From contig JBAWVO010000159.1 in the NCBI GenBank assembly GCA_037147235.1, positions 1-15,055 of the forward strand: a stretch of 15,055 bases of DNA. Reading direction: 5' to 3'. The notes under the pieces were generated by a model. That model ran no database searches, was not told where the DNA came from, and saw only the letters and a program-made list of their open reading frames with translations. Below, one piece after another: positions 7,386 through 14,155 of this stretch. Position 1 is the stretch's first letter, and every line of letters starts with the position of its first letter. This DNA comes from JANXQG01 sp037147235. GTDB lineage: Bacteria; Planctomycetota; Planctomycetia; Pirellulales; Thermoguttaceae. The translations under genes and the position numbers were made by a program.

Positions 7386-7733
7386 GTGCAACGATTCATG
7401 CTTAGGTCGAAAATCCACCGTGCCACCCTGACCGGCACCGACATCGATTACGAGGGGAGCATTGCCATCGACCGCCTCTTGATCGACGCCGCCCAATTAC
7501 TGCCGGGCGAGCAGGTCCACGTACTCAACGTCAGCAACGGAGTGCGGTTGGTGACCTACGTCATCGAGGCACCGGCCGGTTCGGGGGTGATGCTCCTGAA
7601 CGGTCCTGCGGCTCGCCTAGCCGTGCCTGGTGACCAGGTTGTCATCCTGAGCTACTCCGGAATGACGGACGAAGAAGCCCACGCATGGCACCCGATTGTC
7701 GTCTTTGTCGACGAAAAGAATCGACAAAAGTAG
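7386..7733 (+). CDS. panD: Aspartate 1-decarboxylase (pyruvoyl-dependent)
   Basis: Converts L-aspartate to beta-alanine for pantothenate and coenzyme A synthesis; cytosolic tetramer. The protein is 115 aa, the usual family size. Catalytic features match the E. coli enzyme in number: K9, the self-cleavage pair Gly24-Ser25 in DYEGSIAID (Ser25 becomes the pyruvoyl group), R54, Y58 and the NGPAA loop at 72-76. The GTG start at 7386 is chosen because it yields the MxRxML N-terminus typical of PanD and has GGAG 10 nt upstream; ATG at 7398 would drop those residues. It is a single-gene unit driven by the extended -10 promoter, converging with the next gene (5 nt between stops). No panB or panC is adjacent. 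Confidence 0.97.
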   Translation: MQRFMLRSKIHRATLTGTDIDYEGSIAIDRLLIDAAQLLPGEQVHVLNVSNGVRLVTYVIEAPAGSGVMLLNGPAARLAVPGDQVVILSYSGMTDEEAHAWHPIVVFVDEKNRQK

Positions 7734-7738
7734 CCTCC

Positions 7739-10018
7739 CTACTTCTTCTTGCTCAGCCACGGCAGCAGTGCGTGCTTTATTTTTACCAGGGTGCCGGCCG
7801 GCGGCGGGCTATCTTGATCTTCCGACGTCGCCATCAGATAAGATCGGAAGCTCATCAATACCTGTTGGGCTCGTTCGGCCACGTCGGCGCGCCGCCGGTC
7901 GCGATTCTTCCGCGGAGTAATGCTGACGAAAATCCGCGTCTGCAACACGCCGGTGTTGGCCTCGCCGTTATTTCTTTCCCCTCGCACCCGCTGCTCTTCA
8001 AATCGCAGATCAAGCTGGAAGGTGACCGGTCGGTCGGTCAGGCGACGCAGGTAGCTATCGCACTCCTCAGTAATTTCCAATTGGATCTGGTTGCCGTCGA
8101 TTTTGAGAATGGTCGCCTTATGGTCGGCCACGAACCCGCGTAGCTTCTCGATCGCCATTTGGGTAGGCACGGGCGTGACCAGCGTCCACTGACCGACCGC
8201 TCCCGCATCGTTTTTAGCGGGAAGTGCGGTGTCATCGGCCCGCTGCCCTAGCATGGCGTCTAACCCACTACCCAATTGCACGACTTGGTTGCGGCCATTT
8301 TCCTTGGCCATCAGCAAGGCACGGTCGGCGCGACGAAGCATGGTCTCGGCCGTATCGCCGGCTTGAATCTCCGTCACACCAAAGCTCACGGTGACCGACT
8401 TGCCGTTCATCTGCGATTGGAGAACCTGGGATAGTGCAAGTCGGATCTGATCGGCACGACGACTGGCGGTGGTGTTGTCGCAATCCGCCAAGAGCACCAC
8501 GAACTCCTCGCCGCCATAACGAGCCACAAGATCGCCCGCATGACAGCCGCCCTTGAGCAAGGCGGCAAGGCTCTTGATCACTTCGTCGCCTGCCTGGTGT
8601 CCATAGGTATCGTTGACCAATTTGAAGCGGTCGAGGTCACACATCAGCAGGGAGCAGGGCACCTGCTGCTGCTGGTGGGCGGTGACAAACATGGCATGAA
8701 CACGATCGAACTCCGCGCGGTTGGCTACCTGGGTCAGCGAATCGCGGCTGGCCTTGTCGGCCAGGCTCAGGCAGCGTTGTTCCAGCGAGATCTCCGAGGA
8801 TGCATCGTGCAGCAAGAGGATTGCCCCCTGGGTATTGCCGTCACTTCCAATCACCGGAATAACGTGGCTATCGACCGCCACGCAGCGGCCGTTGCGTCCC
8901 CATACCGTGAGACGCCGTAACGATTGCACACCGGAACCGATCGCCGCCAGCACGGGACAATCGGTCTCGCTGATCGCGCAGTTCTTCTCGTCGGACAGCT
9001 TGAGGATGTCCGGATGCCAGCGTTGCTGGCGGATGCTCGCGCCGGCGATGCCCGTCAGCCGTTCCGCCCCGTGGTTCCATTGCACGATACTGCTCTGTGA
9101 ATTGACGAAAACGACGGCATCGTACATATTGTCCAACAGCTTGGCCTCGAAAGGCAATGCTTCGCCCGGCGTGCTTGCGGCCGGAGCCTGAGTGGCGGTG
9201 AAGTCCCAATAGGCGTTGGCCGTCCGCGGATCGAGTGAAAGCAGCCATCGCGTGGCCACCTGCCTGCGGAACTGTCCCCGGTCACCCTCAAACATCTCCA
9301 CAAACTGCCGTACCAGAATCGGATCGAATTGTGATCCTGCACAGCGGAACAACTCGGCCATCGCCCGCTCCTGCGATAAGGCAGGGCGGTAGACGCGATC
9401 CGTGGTCATGGCGTCAAAGGCCTCGGCCACGGCGATCATCCGCGCGGCCAAGGGAATCTGCTCGTCGCTGAGCGTCGGGCTGCTGCTGCGGCTGCCGTCG
9501 TACCAAGCGGCAACATTTCCAACGATGCCCAAAATCTCGGTCGACGTGCAACTGTAGCGAAGAATCTCCAGGCTCATCGCGCGCGCCCGGGTTATAACGG
9601 CCGCTTCGTCGCTGTCCAGCCGCGTCGGCTTGAGCAGAACGTGATCGGGCATGCTGATGACGCCGACGTCGTGCAGTAAGGCGGCGATTTCCAGTTGCTC
9701 GCGCTGGTGTTCGTCAAAATCGAGCCGAACAGCCCAGGCCGAACAGGTCAGTGCCACGCGGATCGAATGGCTTGCGGTGGCTGCGTGTTTGCATTGCAAG
9801 GCGGCAAACAGGCTACTGGCGATGCCCAGCCGCCTTTTGGCCAACTGGTCGTCGGTGGACTCCCCGGGCGTTACCGTCAGCGACTGCGCAACGGGAGTGA
9901 CCGCGTCGAGTTCCTTGAGCAATGCGCCCAGTTCGGTCATCCAACGATCCGGTGACGCTCCAGCGACCTCGTGCGCTGCAGTCGGAATCGTGATGCCGGG
10001 ACTTGGTAGTCTTGTCAT
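7739..10018 (-). CDS. HD-GYP-like/PAS/GGDEF signalling protein, probable diguanylate cyclase
   Basis: A 759-aa protein without a signal peptide or membrane helices. Residues 65-245 form an HD-GYP-type domain: H84, HD at 116-117 and the downstream IPLAARMIAVAEAFDAMTTD (188-207) are present, but the usual HHE is AAW (170-172) and the GYP motif is absent (SRSSSPT), so phosphodiesterase activity is doubtful. Residues 292-410 form a PAS sensor domain. Residues 420-585 form a GGDEF domain with D461, DRFKLVND and the intact active-site GGEEF (502-506), so c-di-GMP synthesis is likely; the product-inhibition I-site (RxxD) reads HAGD (493-496). The last 150 residues are an unrecognised domain ending in a basic tail. 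ATG 10018 has no clear Shine-Dalgarno. Single-gene unit, convergent with panD. Confidence 0.85.
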   Translation of the reverse strand: MTRLPSPGITIPTAAHEVAGASPDRWMTELGALLKELDAVTPVAQSLTVTPGESTDDQLAKRRLGIASSLFAALQCKHAATASHSIRVALTCSAWAVRLDFDEHQREQLEIAALLHDVGVISMPDHVLLKPTRLDSDEAAVITRARAMSLEILRYSCTSTEILGIVGNVAAWYDGSRSSSPTLSDEQIPLAARMIAVAEAFDAMTTDRVYRPALSQERAMAELFRCAGSQFDPILVRQFVEMFEGDRGQFRRQVATRWLLSLDPRTANAYWDFTATQAPAASTPGEALPFEAKLLDNMYDAVVFVNSQSSIVQWNHGAERLTGIAGASIRQQRWHPDILKLSDEKNCAISETDCPVLAAIGSGVQSLRRLTVWGRNGRCVAVDSHVIPVIGSDGNTQGAILLLHDASSEISLEQRCLSLADKASRDSLTQVANRAEFDRVHAMFVTAHQQQQVPCSLLMCDLDRFKLVNDTYGHQAGDEVIKSLAALLKGGCHAGDLVARYGGEEFVVLLADCDNTTASRRADQIRLALSQVLQSQMNGKSVTVSFGVTEIQAGDTAETMLRRADRALLMAKENGRNQVVQLGSGLDAMLGQRADDTALPAKNDAGAVGQWTLVTPVPTQMAIEKLRGFVADHKATILKIDGNQIQLEITEECDSYLRRLTDRPVTFQLDLRFEEQRVRGERNNGEANTGVLQTRIFVSITPRKNRDRRRADVAERAQQVLMSFRSYLMATSEDQDSPPPAGTLVKIKHALLPWLSKKK

Positions 10019-10233
10019 AATTGGTTTTTCTAACGTCTTCGGTACGTCTACCCTAGAAGCCTAGGTCATATTCTGGGGTGTGTCAAAACTATTTTCCGGC
10101 TAACGACAATCCGAGGTGGCCATTTTCTTACATCCAGAAGAATCGATATCTTCGGCATGATCCATTCGCCCTATTGCCGAACCCGCGCCGATGCGGTAAA
10201 AACGGCTTAGAAACGATCTCAAAACACTCTTGA

Positions 10234-10316
10234 AGAACCACGAAACACACGAATGACACGAAAGAGAACGAAATACAACTGCCTTTTTTCGTCTGTTTTG
10301 TGTCTTTCGTGGTTCT
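10234..10316. repeat. Inverted repeat with CACGAAAGACAC-type arms
   Basis: AGAACCACGAAACACAC (10234-10250) and GTGTCTTTCGTGGTTCT (10300-10316) are inverted repeats with one mismatch in 17. The intervening 49 nt contain a related motif (GACACGAAAGAGAAC). This lies in the gene-free stretch 10019-10421. An antisense reading frame runs through it but is made of repeat sequence and is not credible as a gene. Nothing else is evident between 10019 and 10233. Confidence 0.7.
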
Positions 10317-10342
10317 CTTTGAGTTCTGAGATAGCTTAGTAG

Positions 10343-10396
10343 AACGGAATTTATTCCGTTAAAAGAAAACAACTGCAACGGAATAAATTCTTTTTT
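10343..10396 (+). terminator. Terminator-like structure with alternative hairpin before the FAH gene
   Basis: GAATTTATTCCGTT (10347-10360) and AACGGAATAAATTC (10377-10390) form a perfect 14-bp stem around 16 nt, followed directly by TTTTTT (10391-10396). This is the shape of an intrinsic terminator on the plus strand, 25 nt before the FAH start codon. The left arm can instead fold on itself: AACGGAAT, TT, ATTCCGTT (10343-10360), an exclusive alternative. It could stop transcription from the left, act as an attenuator in a leader, or be a decayed palindromic repeat that looks like a terminator. Confidence 0.5.
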
Positions 10397-10421
10397 ACGC
10401 ACCACTCCGGAACACTCCCCC

Positions 10422-11276
10422 ATGAAACTCATTAGCTACCAATCCGATCGCGGGCCACGAATTGCTGGGTTGCGCGGCAGCGAAATTATCGATCTTCACG
10501 ACGCCGACCCTTCGCTGTCTAGTTGCCCCAAGGCACTACTGGCCCAGGGACCGGAAGCGATCGGTCGTGCGGAAAAAGCCCTAGTCACCGGCCGGCCCGT
10601 GACCACCCCAGTGACCTGGCTAACGCCGATTCCCAGCCCGGAGAAAATCATCTGCATCGGCTTGAACTATGCCGACCACGCTCGCGAGACGAAGGCCGAG
10701 GTGCCTTCCTGCCCTGTGGTCTTCAGCAAGTTCCCTACCACCTTGCTGCCGCACGAAGGAATCGTCCGTTTGCCGCGAGTCAGCTCGCAAGTCGATTACG
10801 AGGCAGAGTTGGTGTTGGTGATTGGCCGCCGCGGCCGCTATATTCCCGAGAACGAGGCTCGCAGCCACATCGCCGCCTACACCTGTGGAAACGACGTCTC
10901 GGCACGCGATTGGCAGCGAAACAAGCCCGGCGGGCAATGGCTCTCCGGCAAGAGTTTTGACACCTTCGCACCCTGCGGTCCCTGGATGGTCACCGCCGAC
11001 GAGATCCCCGAGCCGGGAAAGCTCGAGATCAAGTTGCGCCTCAACGGGCAGGTGATGCAAGACTCCAACACGGCCGAGTTGATTTTCTCGGTCGATCACC
11101 TTGTGAGCTACGTCTCGCAGTTTTGTACCTTGAATCCAGGCGACTTGATTTTCAGCGGCACGCCCAGTGGCGTCGGCATGGGGCGGCAACCGCCCATCTA
11201 CCTAAAGCCCGGCGATGTGACCGAGGTCGAGATCGAGCGTATTGGCGTGTTGCGGAACCGGTTTGAGGCGGAGTAG
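10422..11276 (+). CDS. Fumarylacetoacetate hydrolase (FAH) family protein
   Basis: A 284-aa enzyme of the FAH superfamily, which includes acylpyruvases, oxaloacetate decarboxylases and 2-hydroxyhepta-2,4-diene-1,7-dioate isomerases that act on 2-oxo or enol acids with a divalent metal. An N-terminal domain (1-65) is followed by the catalytic domain starting at IICIGLNYADHARE (76-89). Metal ligands are E127 and E129 in DYEAELVLVIG and D158 in CGNDVSARDWQ; GKSFDTFAPCGPW (176-188) and SGTPSGVGMG (245-254) are family hallmarks. The substrate cannot be deduced, as no catabolic genes are adjacent. ATG 10422 starts MKLISYQ, typical for the family; the Shine-Dalgarno is weak. A terminator-like hairpin lies just upstream. 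Confidence 0.92.
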   Translation: MKLISYQSDRGPRIAGLRGSEIIDLHDADPSLSSCPKALLAQGPEAIGRAEKALVTGRPVTTPVTWLTPIPSPEKIICIGLNYADHARETKAEVPSCPVVFSKFPTTLLPHEGIVRLPRVSSQVDYEAELVLVIGRRGRYIPENEARSHIAAYTCGNDVSARDWQRNKPGGQWLSGKSFDTFAPCGPWMVTADEIPEPGKLEIKLRLNGQVMQDSNTAELIFSVDHLVSYVSQFCTLNPGDLIFSGTPSGVGMGRQPPIYLKPGDVTEVEIERIGVLRNRFEAE

Positions 11277-11354
11277 AGAGCAGGCTATTTGGGCCGAATC
11301 CCGGCGAGCCAACGTCGTTCATCTTCAAACCGACTTAGCCGCACTCTTTTCGAC

Positions 11355-11376
11355 GGCTATACTTGGGCTATACTTG
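11355..11376 (+). promoter_or_regulatory. Tandem 11-bp duplication carrying two -10 boxes
   Basis: GGCTATACTTG occurs twice head-to-tail (11355-11365, 11366-11376). Each copy has TATACT (11358-11363 and 11369-11374). A weak -35 TTAGCC (11335-11340) is 17 nt before the first. This is a plausible promoter for the MazF-like gene, and the duplication may be recent. Confidence 0.4.
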
Positions 11377-11728
11377 GTATATTCAAAGGAGAGGGTATCC
11401 ACATGGTTACGAAGGTGGCGATTTCGTTGCCGTCACCTTCGACCCGCAGTCTGGCCACGAACAGAAAGGACGCCGGCCGGCCTTGGTGGTGAGCAACACC
11501 CTGTTCAACCAGCGCACGGGGCTTGCCATCGTCTGCCCGCTGACCAACACGGATCGGCGTTTTCCCTTCCACGTGGCCGTTGTGAATGGCCCGGATGTTA
11601 CCGGATTCGTCATGGTCGAGCAGATCAAGTCGATCGACTTTCGGACACGCAAGGCCAAACGCATTGGGAGGGCTTCCAATGGCGTACTGAAGGAGGTTCT
11701 CTCCATCCTTGATGCATGCGTGTACTAA
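11363..11728 (+). CDS. MazF/PemK-family endoribonuclease toxin, start disrupted or unusual
   Basis: MazF-type toxins cut single-stranded mRNA at short motifs. The body is clear: GDFVAVTFDPQSGHEQKGRRPALVVSN (in frame from 11417), with catalytic Arg38 in KGRRPA and Thr61 in CPLTNT, then FVMVEQIKSIDF; this is full family length from GDFVAV onward. The 5' end is odd. A strong Shine-Dalgarno (AAAGGAG, 11385-11391) and ATG at 11403 encode MVTK, a usual MazF start, but that frame is offset from the body by one nucleotide and ends after 30 codons. The only in-frame start visible is TTG 11363, inside the promoter-like duplication and without a Shine-Dalgarno. It may be a frameshifted pseudogene, a sequencing error or a genuine frameshift. 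No MazE antitoxin gene fits in the 126 nt upstream of 11403 or downstream. Confidence 0.75.
   Translation: MGYTWYIQRRGYPHGYEGGDFVAVTFDPQSGHEQKGRRPALVVSNTLFNQRTGLAIVCPLTNTDRRFPFHVAVVNGPDVTGFVMVEQIKSIDFRTRKAKRIGRASNGVLKEVLSILDACVY
11385..11394 (+). promoter_or_regulatory. Strong Shine-Dalgarno out of frame with the toxin body
   Basis: AAAGGAGAGG lies 8-11 nt before ATG 11403, whose codons read MVTKVAIS. The distance from this ATG to the conserved GGC-GAT of the MazF body (11417) is 14 nt, so one nucleotide is missing or two are extra. This site is the reason to suspect a frameshift. Confidence 0.6.
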
Positions 11729-11910
11729 CTGCGGACATTTTTGTGCCCGCTCATCCAGGAGGTGTACTCGGTCACATGGCCCAGCGTTTCGGTCTGCTTC
11801 CAGAATTGGCCGGCAGAGATGTACTGCAATAGAAATGAGACCCGACGCCGTTTCCTCCTCTGAACCTGTCAACCTCCTGTCCCTAAAGTGGTAAGTGCCG
11901 GTCTGGCCCC

Positions 11911-11945
11911 GATCTAATCGGATCTAATCGGCCCCGATCTAATCG
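11911..11945. repeat. GATCTAATCG x3 microrepeat at the HEAT gene 3' end
   Basis: GATCTAATCG occurs at 11911-11920, 11921-11930 and 11936-11945. On the minus strand the first two copies encode PIRSG and PIRS of the HEAT protein, while the third, shifted by 10 nt, is read in another phase and supplies the TAG stop (11914-11916). Confidence 0.8.
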
Positions 11946-13839
11946 GAGGGAACCTCGGCTGCTCTTTTGGCTTCGGACGGTCCGCATCATTCGTCTTTGA
12001 GGAGCTGATTCGCGCGACGGCGTCGCGTGCGTTTCGGGCCACTTGAGGATCGGGGTCATTTTCGGCCTTGTGCAGAACGGGCAAGGCCAACTCGGCGCGA
12101 GCACCCATTCTGCCAAGATACCCGATCGCGCTGATCCGTGTTGCGTTCGACGAATCGTTTTCAATGAGGTCGCAGAATGCGTCAACGAGCATCGCCACAT
12201 CCTCCGCCCTGCGCATCTTGTTCGCACTGGAGCCAAGCGTCGACATTACCAAGTGACGTCGGGCTTCATTCTTGGTTTGCTTCATCGTTTTCAGCATGGC
12301 AGGCACAATCTCGAGGTGGTCCGGCGCAAGCGATGCCAGCGCGTGGGTCAGCGGCATCTGGTTGTGAACCTGGTCGTAGTTCAACATTTGCACGAGCAAG
12401 GGCACCGCTTCGTTGACAACCTCTGGCGAAGCCTTTCGGCTGGGAGGCGCGCTCCACAGTCGCACGCCGCAGATCTGTGCCAGCACCATGCCGGCCGTTG
12501 CCCGGACCGAAGCGTCTTCATCCTTGGCCAGCACGCGAATCGTTTCGGGGATCGTGGTCGTCGGTATATCGAGGAATGCCTGGGCGACGATCCGCCGCAC
12601 CAGCGGGTTCTTGTCCTGGATGAGTTGTTTCAGTTCCGGCACGATCGCTTCGCCCCATGCGCTAATGACGGGCATGAATTCCTGCCAGTAGCGCTGCTCA
12701 TCGTCGAAACGAATGGCAATCAGGATGTCGGCAAAATGCTTTGGCCCGGCCGCTTTCAAGACCTCGCGTGCTTCGACACTGCGAGCGATCACGTCTTGCG
12801 ACACGAAATAGTGCGTTTGGGCGCAAACCACGATGGCCTTGGCCACCTTCTCGTCGGTGCCCTGTTTTTGCAGGGCGACGCTGAGCGTATAGCCAACCTG
12901 ACGCAGTGCCTTGGCGGCCGACTCGCGGATGGACTTGTCGGGATCATCCGAGGCGCGGATCAGCGCGTCGCAAGCACCCATTCCCTTCTCGCCAAGCGTA
13001 CCCAGCAGCATGGCGGAGCGAGACCGGATGTGGACTCTGGGGTGGCTGATGAGGGACTCGGCCATCGCGTCGATGATCGCCTTCAGTCCGGGCGAGCCGA
13101 GCTCTCGGTGGGCGACCATGCGCATAAACGCATCCTGCACGACGTAGGCCACCTGGGAATCCGGATCGTGGTTGAGTGCTTCGGCTAGGTGGACGATGAC
13201 ACTGTCGTTCTTCTCGCCCAGCACGGCTAGCGAAATCGGGATCTTGACGCGCACGCGGGGATCGTCGTCGTGCAGGGCTTTAATCAGAGGGCCTTCCAAC
13301 TCGCGCGGGATCACGGTCCCGCTCATGCAACTTAGATTCCATAGCGACTCGACCGCCTGACGGCGTATGGTCGGATCGCTGTCGTCCAGCAATTCGCCGA
13401 ACTGAGGCCCGGCCTGCGCGCCGAGTGTCTTCAACTCCTCAGCCACGTCCTTGTAGCTCGACGGTTTGGCTAGGTGGGCGATCCGGCGGCCCAGTGGACT
13501 GCGCGGGCCGGAGAGCGGCCCGACGAACTTGAGCTGCCAAACGTCCAATTCAGAGAACGAGTGCTGCCGCCCGTTCTGGGTCAGCATGTACTGGCCGTCG
13601 GCGAAGCGTTCCAACAGACCTTCAACCGACGTGCCGTCCTTGAGCGTCGCCTTGACCAGCGGACGTCTAGCGGCCAGCTTGTCGGTCTTGTCCTCGATAT
13701 TGTAACCGGGCTCTTTCCTTTCGTCCGTCTTAGGCTTGTCGACGGCGGAGGGCATGTCGTCTGCCCAAACGGGCAAGCCGAACAGGAGAACCAGGAAGAA
13801 CAGAACAAAACCGGCACAGGTTAGTGTTCGGCAAAGCAT
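11914..13839 (-). CDS. Exported HEAT-repeat protein
   Basis: A 641-aa protein with a signal peptide (hydrophobic run about 8-25, probable cleavage VWA-DD at 26/27). Residues 60-108 contain VKATLKDGTSVEGLLERFAD and LDVWQLKFVG, a small beta-rich module of the KDG-T-x-x-G type often seen at the N-terminus of planctomycete exported proteins. From about 140 to 630 there are repeated helix pairs of HEAT/PBS-lyase type, for example DDSDPTIRRQAVESLWNL, DDPDKSIRESAAKALRQVG, DKNPLVRRIVAQAFLDIP and DPDPQVARNARDAVARI. HEAT arrays are scaffolds for protein binding; the partner is unknown and no enzymatic domain is visible. ATG 13839 is preceded by an AAAGAGAG stretch, a weak Shine-Dalgarno. The C-terminus runs into a microrepeat that creates its stop. 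Single-gene unit. Confidence 0.88.
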   Translation of the reverse strand: MLCRTLTCAGFVLFFLVLLFGLPVWADDMPSAVDKPKTDERKEPGYNIEDKTDKLAARRPLVKATLKDGTSVEGLLERFADGQYMLTQNGRQHSFSELDVWQLKFVGPLSGPRSPLGRRIAHLAKPSSYKDVAEELKTLGAQAGPQFGELLDDSDPTIRRQAVESLWNLSCMSGTVIPRELEGPLIKALHDDDPRVRVKIPISLAVLGEKNDSVIVHLAEALNHDPDSQVAYVVQDAFMRMVAHRELGSPGLKAIIDAMAESLISHPRVHIRSRSAMLLGTLGEKGMGACDALIRASDDPDKSIRESAAKALRQVGYTLSVALQKQGTDEKVAKAIVVCAQTHYFVSQDVIARSVEAREVLKAAGPKHFADILIAIRFDDEQRYWQEFMPVISAWGEAIVPELKQLIQDKNPLVRRIVAQAFLDIPTTTIPETIRVLAKDEDASVRATAGMVLAQICGVRLWSAPPSRKASPEVVNEAVPLLVQMLNYDQVHNQMPLTHALASLAPDHLEIVPAMLKTMKQTKNEARRHLVMSTLGSSANKMRRAEDVAMLVDAFCDLIENDSSNATRISAIGYLGRMGARAELALPVLHKAENDPDPQVARNARDAVARISSSKTNDADRPKPKEQPRFPPIRSGPIRSD

Positions 13840-13897
13840 GGGCTCATCTCTCTTTCCGCAGTTTCAGTGATAGAAAACCTGATTCTTTGAAGTCCTG

Positions 13898-13926
13898 AGT
13901 CTAGTAAATGCACCTTGGTAGATCAA
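13898..13926 (-). promoter_or_regulatory. Candidate promoter of the HEAT-repeat gene
   Basis: On the minus strand TTGATC (13926-13921), a 17-nt spacer and TAGACT (13903-13898) form a sigma70-like pair with four of six matches in each box, about 60 nt before the ATG at 13839. Pattern match only. Confidence 0.3.
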
Positions 13927-13949
13927 GGGGCGAAGAGATAAGAAGAGAT

Positions 13950-13995
13950 AAGGGGTCGGGAGTCGTTGTTGTCAACATCAAAGACTCGACCCCTT
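13950..13995. repeat. Imperfect stem-loop AAGGGGTCG...CGACCCCTT
   Basis: The left arm 13950-13968 and right arm 13979-13995 pair as AAGGGGTCG/CGACCCCTT and AGTC/GACT, with a 2-nt bulge and one mismatch. It lies in the 316-nt gene-free stretch 13840-14155. On the minus strand a 34-codon frame (14027-13923) starts MPRRLRFAK, reminiscent of the start of REP-associated Y1 transposases, but then diverges, so at most a remnant. A frame of 84 codons over 13901-14155 is not convincing. Nothing else is seen in the stretch apart from the candidate promoter. Confidence 0.6.
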
Positions 13996-14155
13996 GGTAT
14001 CTTCGCAAACCGTAATCGTCTCGGCATGACGGCACTTTACTCCGCTTCCCCTCGCCTGCCAAAACAAAAGACTGTCGCCCCTTTTCTTGGTTTATTGGAT
14101 CGCCGGTGAGTCCCGACTGAGAAATATCGGATCTCAAAGGAATTGAAATCGCCAT

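Noticed and set aside
10100..10432. Minus-strand frame of 110 codons upstream of the FAH gene
   Set aside because: Consists mostly of inverted-repeat sequence and overlaps the FAH start; translation is Ser/Arg-rich without a domain.
11729..11910. Possible small gene after the MazF-like gene (AGGAGG then ATG near 11776)
   Set aside because: The frame ends after 18 codons and the other frames show no recognisable protein.
12043..13188. Plus-strand frame of 381 codons opposite the HEAT gene
   Set aside because: His/Arg-rich shadow of periodic HEAT repeats; no domain and no start signal.
13901..14155. 84-codon minus-strand frame immediately after the amidotransferase stop
   Set aside because: Although its ATG touches the upstream stop, it covers a stem-loop and has no recognisable fold or family.
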